From assembly GCA_963932465.1 (NCBI GenBank), contig OZ010794.1, forward strand, positions 444,541,502 through 444,605,501: a stretch of DNA of 64,000 nt, read 5' to 3'. Below, in pieces: positions 58,512 through 64,000 of this stretch (the first letter of the stretch is position 1; every line of letters starts with the position of its first letter). Position numbers and translations under genes: made by a program. The DNA is from Maratus speciosus (lineage: Eukaryota > Arthropoda > Arachnida > Araneae > Salticidae). The notes under the pieces were generated by a model. The model was not told where the DNA came from, searched no databases, and was given only the letters and a program-made list of their open reading frames with translations.

Positions 58512-60208
58512 AAGCGAAGAGAGCTCGCGCGGTAAGAGAGATTGCGCACAAAGACATTCGACGGGAAGGACTAGAGTGCGCGCAGCGACTCCAGGTAGTT
58601 GTACAGCAGCATTAGTGCAGTGTCTACATGAATGTGCATATTGATTGTTACAAGCGTCTTGCATAAAGCAGTGCTATTTTATTTTGTTTTTCCAAAGTAA
58701 GTGCTTGAATTTTCATAACTGTTCGTTAGAATTTTTATAGAACGTCAGTAATACAAAATATTTTGAACTTAAACGATTTCTTATAAACTACTAACCTGTA
58801 CTAAGTATGCGAACACCAACAATTCATTTTAGAAGTGGTCATATTTAAATAAAAGGCCGCTCAATCTCTCCTACCAAAATAGGAGAGTTTACGCATCTTC
58901 TACTTAGGAGAGATGGCGCATTTTCCCATAAGTTTAAGTGCTAGGAGAGATTACAGAGCTTATTGATAAATTTGTATGAATTGCAAATTACGTGTAAAAC
59001 GTATGAAGGAATCAATTTTGAAATAATTTCGGAAAAGCACGTAATTATCAAAGCTAAATTTGGCAACAAATTAATTTGCAAAAATAATTTTGCAAATAAA
59101 AATTTTATTAATAAATTAATAATACAGTTGTTATTAAACTAATTTTATGTCATTATTTTGTTAATAAATTAATAATATATTTGTTAATAATTTAATTAAA
59201 TATTTATATATTTTTTTTAATTTATGGATAATTAATTTGCTAATAAATTAATTTTATTAACTAAAATAAATTTTCTAATACAATGTTTTGGAAAAGCTTT
59301 CACCTATCCCAAGTAGTGTCATGCAATCGAAATCAAAAGGAAACAGAGTTCAACTATTGTTACTTATCCACAAAATATACATGAAAAAAGACTTAAGAAA
59401 GATGCCGCTACAAAAGAAAAGAAAAAAAACTGCCGAAGATAAGGTGTTTCCACGAAAAGTGGGATAAAAAACTAAAGGGAAAAAAACCGAAGGTCAGTGA
59501 GGATGAGTGCACTGAATGTCTGGAACTGTACCAGGACACAACTTCGACAACTGACTGGATTCAATGTATTGCTTGTTGCAGGTGATTACACGAAAGATGC
59601 ACGATTTACCACAATAAGTGCATCGATTGTGAACGACGACAACTTCGTTTAGCAAACAAAATACAATGAAACTGTGGATATGGAAATGAAGTAATTTTCA
59701 AGTTAAACATGTTATCAACTAGATTAATGTTATTTGGTAATCTTAGTAGGGTTTGCTTTTTCTGATATTTTAATCTTCTTAAATTAAAATTTTTAACTGT
59801 TGTTAAAATTCTTTCTTTTATTTATTATTTAAACATTTGGTTGAAATATTCACTCCTAATACAATAATATTTACTTACAAAAACCTTTAAACAATGTCGA
59901 TGAAGTGTAATTATTATTGTTAACAATTTAATTGTAGTTATTATTAATAACAATCTCTTCTACCTATGTGCGCATTCTCTCCTACCCATGTGCGCATTCT
60001 CTCCTACCCTGTAAGGAGAGATTGCGCAAAATAGTTTTCTTGGTTTTATTACTGCTGTTCTATTAAATTACAGTATAACAACAAAATAAGAATGGAAATG
60101 CATAAAAAAGAAATGAAGTCAAAATTATTCAAGCATAGTTTACCAAAATATTAATATTTAGATTTTTTATTATTATTCTTTTGAAATGTGCGCAGACTCT
60201 CCTCGCTT

Positions 60209-60214
<6 letters not shown>
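58507..60214 (+). mobile_element. pogo-like DNA transposon inserted in (TA)n
   Basis: Inverted ends GTAAAGCGAAGAGAG and GGTAAAGCGAGGAGAGTCTG inside a TA microsatellite. 1.7 kb. A word close to GTAGGAGAGATTGCGCA recurs several times near both ends (about 58534, 58880, 58905, 58945 and 59970-60020, 60190). It encodes the remnant of a transposase C-terminus with a PHD-like finger. Confidence 0.78.
59280..59669 (+). pseudogene. pogo-like transposase C-terminus with PHD-like zinc finger
   Basis: From 59499 the frame reads EDECTECLELYQDTTSTTDW, then IQCIACCR, a stop, LHERCTIYHNKCIDC and a final stop at 59667. The spacing CxxC...W..C..C...H..C...C..C is the finger that closes many insect pogo-like transposases. 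An in-frame stop sits where W is expected before LHERC. Upstream (about 59295-59480) LSPIPSS and a K/R-rich linker fit the region before the finger but with frameshifts. Confidence 0.68.
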
Positions 60215-60262
<48 letters not shown>

Positions 60263-60286
60263 ATATATATATATGTATATATATGT
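60215..60286. repeat. (TA)n microsatellite
   Basis: Right half of the dinucleotide tract split by the pogo-like element. Confidence 0.9.
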
Positions 60287-60917
60287 GTAATAATAAAAAT
60301 TCTCGCCTCTTTTTCTTAGTAAAACTATTCCAAATTCTTAATAGTTTTCCTTTTTTTACCTATCTTTAATAATATCTTAATATCTTTTGTCTTTTATTTC
60401 ATGCATTTAAAGTTGCGTATTCTTTTATTATTCTAACAACCTTAATCCATTCGCTAAATCTTATAAAACCCATTAAATTACTTTTTCATTTTATTCTAAA
60501 ACTAAATTCTCTTTCTTTCGAATGTTTTAATATCATTTATTCTTTCGTGTTCTATACCCACAATTTCATGCGTCCGCCAGCGCTATTTGCACTTTAATTC
60601 TGACGCCGTATAAAAGAGTTCTTCATCGACGTCATCCTTTCCCATCGAATCGTAATTTATTTTATGTCTCATCCTCCCCCACCTCTCTTCTAGCATTGGT
60701 CTGTTACCTTTCTGTAATCGTCCGCGCGCTGTTGTTCGGAGTACAAATATCGTTACATCGACGATGGAGAGATGATTTTTACGTTTTTCTGGTTGTCTAA
60801 TTAAGTTGCGTCGCTTGGAGTGAACGTTCTAATGTGTAGATCCTATTCTTATGACATCTAAATTCTTATGAAGTCATGATCGATTTTTGAGAATGGATGG
60901 AATAACTACTGGAAATG
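60287..60917. other. no gene; possible solo-LTR-like stretch
   Basis: 60282-60757 begins TGTAATAATA and ends ATATCGTTACA, with a TATAAAAGAG box near 60610 and a C-rich stretch near 60675. That is LTR-like, but no target duplication was found. Confidence 0.3.
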
Positions 60918-61152
60918 TTTTACTATGTTTTTGTCAATAAAATCAGTTTTAAAAAGTGACGACGACTCTCTATATTCATTACGTAAGGGAAATTATCAAT
61001 GTTTTTCGAGCCTGTTTTTTCTCGCCACCCTGACTGCAATCCGGTATTTTCAATATAACGAATGGATGGTTTTGATTGCTCTACTACATTTTATGTCGAG
61101 GTGTACTGGTGTCGCCTAAATATCTGAAAGTCGGTAGCAAAATGCTACACAC
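60918..61152 (-). repeat. inverted copy of the mariner segment at 19461-19690
   Basis: On the minus strand: GTGTAGCATTTT, TTAGGCGACACCAGTACACC, GCAGTCAGGGTGGCGAG and TACGTAATG, in the same order as at 19461-19690. Next to a CA/TA microsatellite at 61153-61190, as the other copy is next to (TA)n. Confidence 0.72.
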
Positions 61153-61157
61153 ATACG

Positions 61158-61190
<33 letters not shown>

Positions 61191-61439
61191 GTCAATTCTG
61201 AACGGAGGGTGGTTTTGGGGTCTGCGGGTCATGATCGATGAAAATATACCAAAATTTTTTGAAATCGCTTTCCTCCGAACGGCTGCAATAGGTAGCTTTG
61301 TGTAATGAAAGCTACCTAAAAATCGTGCAGTGAAGGGTTAAAGTTTACATATTAGAAAATCATCTCACAATGTAAAAATATTAAGGTACTTTTCAATAAA
61401 AAGGAAAAAAAATATGCATTAAAAAATCTTCGCACCATG

Positions 61440-61640
61440 CTCTGGTAAATAGATATTTTTTATTCTTAAATCTTCATTGCTGCTTTTATTTCATTACATA
61501 TTTCAACTTTTATTGCCTCAATAACCATATATCTTTATGTCCGGCTTTTAGTTAAAAAAATTACTTTTGCCACTAAGGATTCTCTTTACGTCGAAACTCT
61601 TAAATTCTTTTATTTGCTCACATTTTTTTTTTTTTTTAAT
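61440..61640 (+). repeat. R3 dispersed repeat, copy 2
   Basis: CAACTTTTATTGCCTCAATA, CCGGCTTTTAGTT, then CTTTACGTCG. See 52540. Confidence 0.62.
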
Positions 61641-62239
61641 TACAATTTGTTTTTGTATAGTCAGATTTTTTTTCTAATTCTTTATAAAACATGCAGAAAA
61701 CATTTAGACTTGACTATAATATATGTATATACTATATATATAATTAGGCATATACTATACATAATTTTTTAATTTTCAATTAATTACGCAACACGTAGCT
61801 TATGATCGTCTTTCCGATCCTGAAATCATGAGTCCATTCTTTCATTTTTTAAAAATAGATATTTTACGTCACAAAATTTGCTTAAAGTATCGAGAAAAAT
61901 CCAAGAGAGAAAATAAATGAAAAATATTTGAAAACAAACAGCATTTTCCATAAATAAATTAAAATATAACAAGCATAGATGTAAGTTTTAAGTAACTATT
62001 TAAAATAAAAATGAATGATAAAGAAAAAGACTTCATACTCATATTATAGTGAAAATAATTTATATACATAAATAGAAAATGCATATAATTCTTATTCTTA
62101 GTGTTTTATAACTGCAAAACATTCGAGATTTTCATAACCACTTTTTTCGAATCGTAAAAGCTTTAAGTTATTAAAACGTTTTGTCGTTAATAAAGCGAAT
62201 ATTCCCATTCTGATATAATGGTATACAAAATTCAAAAGT
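61641..62239. other. no gene seen
   Basis: AT-rich with T and TA runs. Confidence 0.4.
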
Positions 62240-62480
62240 TTTCACAGCTAAGAGTTTTCATTGTTGCATTTTTCCTTTATTCATTTTCCTTATTTCAATT
62301 CTTATTGCCTCAGTAACAATAAATCTGTATGACAGTTACAAATTATGATAATTCTTTCAGTTTAACATATTATTTTTTTCGCAAAAGAATTTCCTTTATG
62401 TCGTCCCTCTAAAGATTTTAATGACGAACTACGTTTTTCACAAAATTTGTATTTGTGCAGTGCTGTTTATATATATTTTT
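62240..62480 (+). repeat. R3 dispersed repeat, copy 3
   Basis: ATTCTTATTGCCTCAGTAAC, TTTCCTTTATGTCG, then TTTTCACAAAATTTGTA; the last word also occurs in copy 1. Confidence 0.62.
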
Positions 62481-62936
62481 TTATAATGCTAAAAAAAGGA
62501 GAGAGACTTAAACCAATATGATATGATTATCTTTCGATTAGAATTTTACGTATCACGTAAGATATGATTGAAAAAAGGTCTTTTCGATTTTCAAACAATG
62601 AGATTTTGCTAATCTAGATCCATTTTTAAGCTAGTTTAAAATACGTATTTTTAATTTAAAAATTTGCTTAGGGAATTAAGTAAGTTTTAAAATGACAAAA
62701 GAAAAAAAATATTTTTCCGTATTGAAATTTACTTGATTTGTAATATTTAGAAAATAAAACCTCATTGCTGTGTGGTTTTGTTTTAATTTTGTGTTAGAGC
62801 AAAAATAATGAACAAAATTTTATGTAAAAAAAAGAATAAAAAGAGCTTTTCGGTCTAGTCATAAATAACTTCCGTTTTTATTTATTTATTTATTTTTTTT
62901 TTTATGAGACATTTATTTTGCTTTCATTAAGGGGTC

Positions 62937-63645
62937 CGGGACACTTTTTAAAATAATTTTTATTTATTGAGTTAAAATTTTGAAATTTTTCGAGATGGTT
63001 AACCATATTATTTGTAAACAAAGTCAGATGATAAAATTTCTCATAATTAAAAAAAAATTAAATTTTAAATTTATTAAAAAAGTGGGGTAATTTAAAATCG
63101 TTATAACTCCAAATATTATTTGTAGAATTTCATTTTTTATTAATTTAAATAAACAGAAATATATAAGTTTTAACTTTGATTCCGCATTTTGAAAAATATT
63201 AATTTAAATAAAAGCGAAAAATATTTAAAGTTAATTTTTTTTTTTAAATGATGTAACTTAAAAATCATATTTTCAAAAGTAAATATTTTTTTCGAACTTG
63301 TTGAATCAAAATTGAAGTAAAATAATTGAAAAATACATGTTCCAAGTTTGAACCATTTATCTTTAATGGTTCTTGACTTATAATAATTTAAATTTGAAAA
63401 TGGTAAAAAAAAAAAAACATCATGAAGAAAAACGCATTTTCACAAGAAGTCGTTTGCATGACAAACCATTGCTTGAAATCTGGATTTTGAAAACAAACCA
63501 AAACGAAAAAAATAATATTTCCTGTTTCAATTAAGATTGAAACATGATTTAAACGTCATTTTAAGCAGAAAAAGACAGAGAAATTTTTAACGTAATAAAA
63601 TGTTATTAGCATATTTGAAGATTTTTGTATCCCAGACTCCCTTAA
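62937..63645. mobile_element. piggyBac-type (TTAA) MITE
   Basis: TTAA at both ends, with inverted ends GGGGTCCGGGACAC and GGGAGTCTGGGATAC. 709 bp, AT-rich interior without coding. Confidence 0.75.
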
Positions 63646-63654
63646 ATAACAAAA

Positions 63655-64000
63655 TTATATTAATTTATTATGGATTCTGCACAGTCTTAAGGACAGTTTA
63701 TCAATCCCTTGCCTGTAAATAAAATGTGAGTGGTTTGGACAATAAAATATTTTTGCAATGTTTTTTGTTTTCGGATCTGGTAGGGACGGTTGATTCCTAT
63801 CTAGCCACTTTCTTTTGTGGGCGATATTGTCATAGGTAACCCATTTGTTATAGCCTGCCATAATCCCGTTTAAAAAATGCTCGATTTTTACACTGAGAGT
63901 AGACATGTGACGATTGACAGGCGATTTTCTTTATTCCGTTCACTGGGATTCTGAAATACCCATACTGCTAACTTATTGACTTTCTCAAATTTCTCCGGGT
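63655..64000 (-). pseudogene. mariner transposase fragment, N/central part of DDE domain
   Basis: The minus strand carries a central block FLNGIMAGYNKWVTYDNIAH then KRKWLDRNQP, matching the mariner FLxRIVTGDEKWVxYDN...KRxW block. The first catalytic D (GDEKW) is replaced (GYNKW). Upstream, in another frame (63907-63990), KLAVWVFQNP, SERNKENRL and VTCLLS fit the preceding LGxWVPHxLxExNKxxRxxxxxxLL block, so there is a frameshift near 63905. It runs off the window. Confidence 0.78.

Noticed and set aside
60282..60757. Solo LTR (TGTAA...TTACA with TATAAAAG)
   Set aside because: No target duplication and no matching internal sequence; kept only as a weak note.

Overview
This is an AT-rich (visibly well over 60% A+T) nuclear window from a eukaryote, most likely an arthropod. 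The pointers are tRNA-derived SINE pieces, mariner/Tc1, pogo/Tigger, hAT, piggyBac-type (TTAA) and Helitron elements, one Ty3/gypsy remnant, and long AT microsatellites. The sequence alone does not fix the taxon; an arachnid is a guess. I find no intact protein-coding host gene. The longest open frames (about 60-126 codons) are shadows of repeats, and every recognisable protein match is a decayed transposase or retrotransposon fragment.

Layout. 1-1197: head-to-tail array of 335-bp units, each holding one cloverleaf-competent tRNA-Thr(UGU), beginning with an inverted partial unit. 1198-5139: a Helitron on the minus strand inserted precisely into the next array unit. 5335-12010: tandem copies of a ~0.6-0.7 kb AT-rich repeat (R1), split by a second tRNA-like array (6704-8777, ~327-bp units) and by a second Helitron (9379-11589) carrying ~14 copies of a ~146-bp repeat. 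13869-17265: a third Helitron with ~10-11 copies of a ~305-bp repeat. 17380-23262: nested pogo MITEs inside a palindrome, a foldback, a mariner end, a GC-rich hAT inside a palindromic MITE, and a second mariner containing a TTAA MITE.

25580-26400: Ty3/gypsy pol end plus start of an LTR. 31064-33902: a hAT MITE and two pogo/Tigger derivatives with transposase remnants. 34885-37575: ~620-bp repeats. 38060-47608: foldbacks, four-plus TTAA elements, mariner ends, a second GC-rich hAT, SINEs and another pogo MITE. 48240-50780: a ~1.36-kb tandem duplication with a MITE in only one copy or its spacer. 53715-61339: a ~7.6-kb block of satellite-like ~325-bp tandem repeats, microsatellites and a pogo-like transposon, bounded by TTAA-type ends. 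62937-64000: a TTAA element and a decayed mariner transposase.

The window is best read as stratified transposon insertions, several of which can be ordered because an unoccupied copy of the target also lies in the window. The most unusual content is the pair of tandem tRNA arrays. They share a cassette layout: tRNA, Pol III terminator, and flanking inverted AGTGAAAAA-type motifs.
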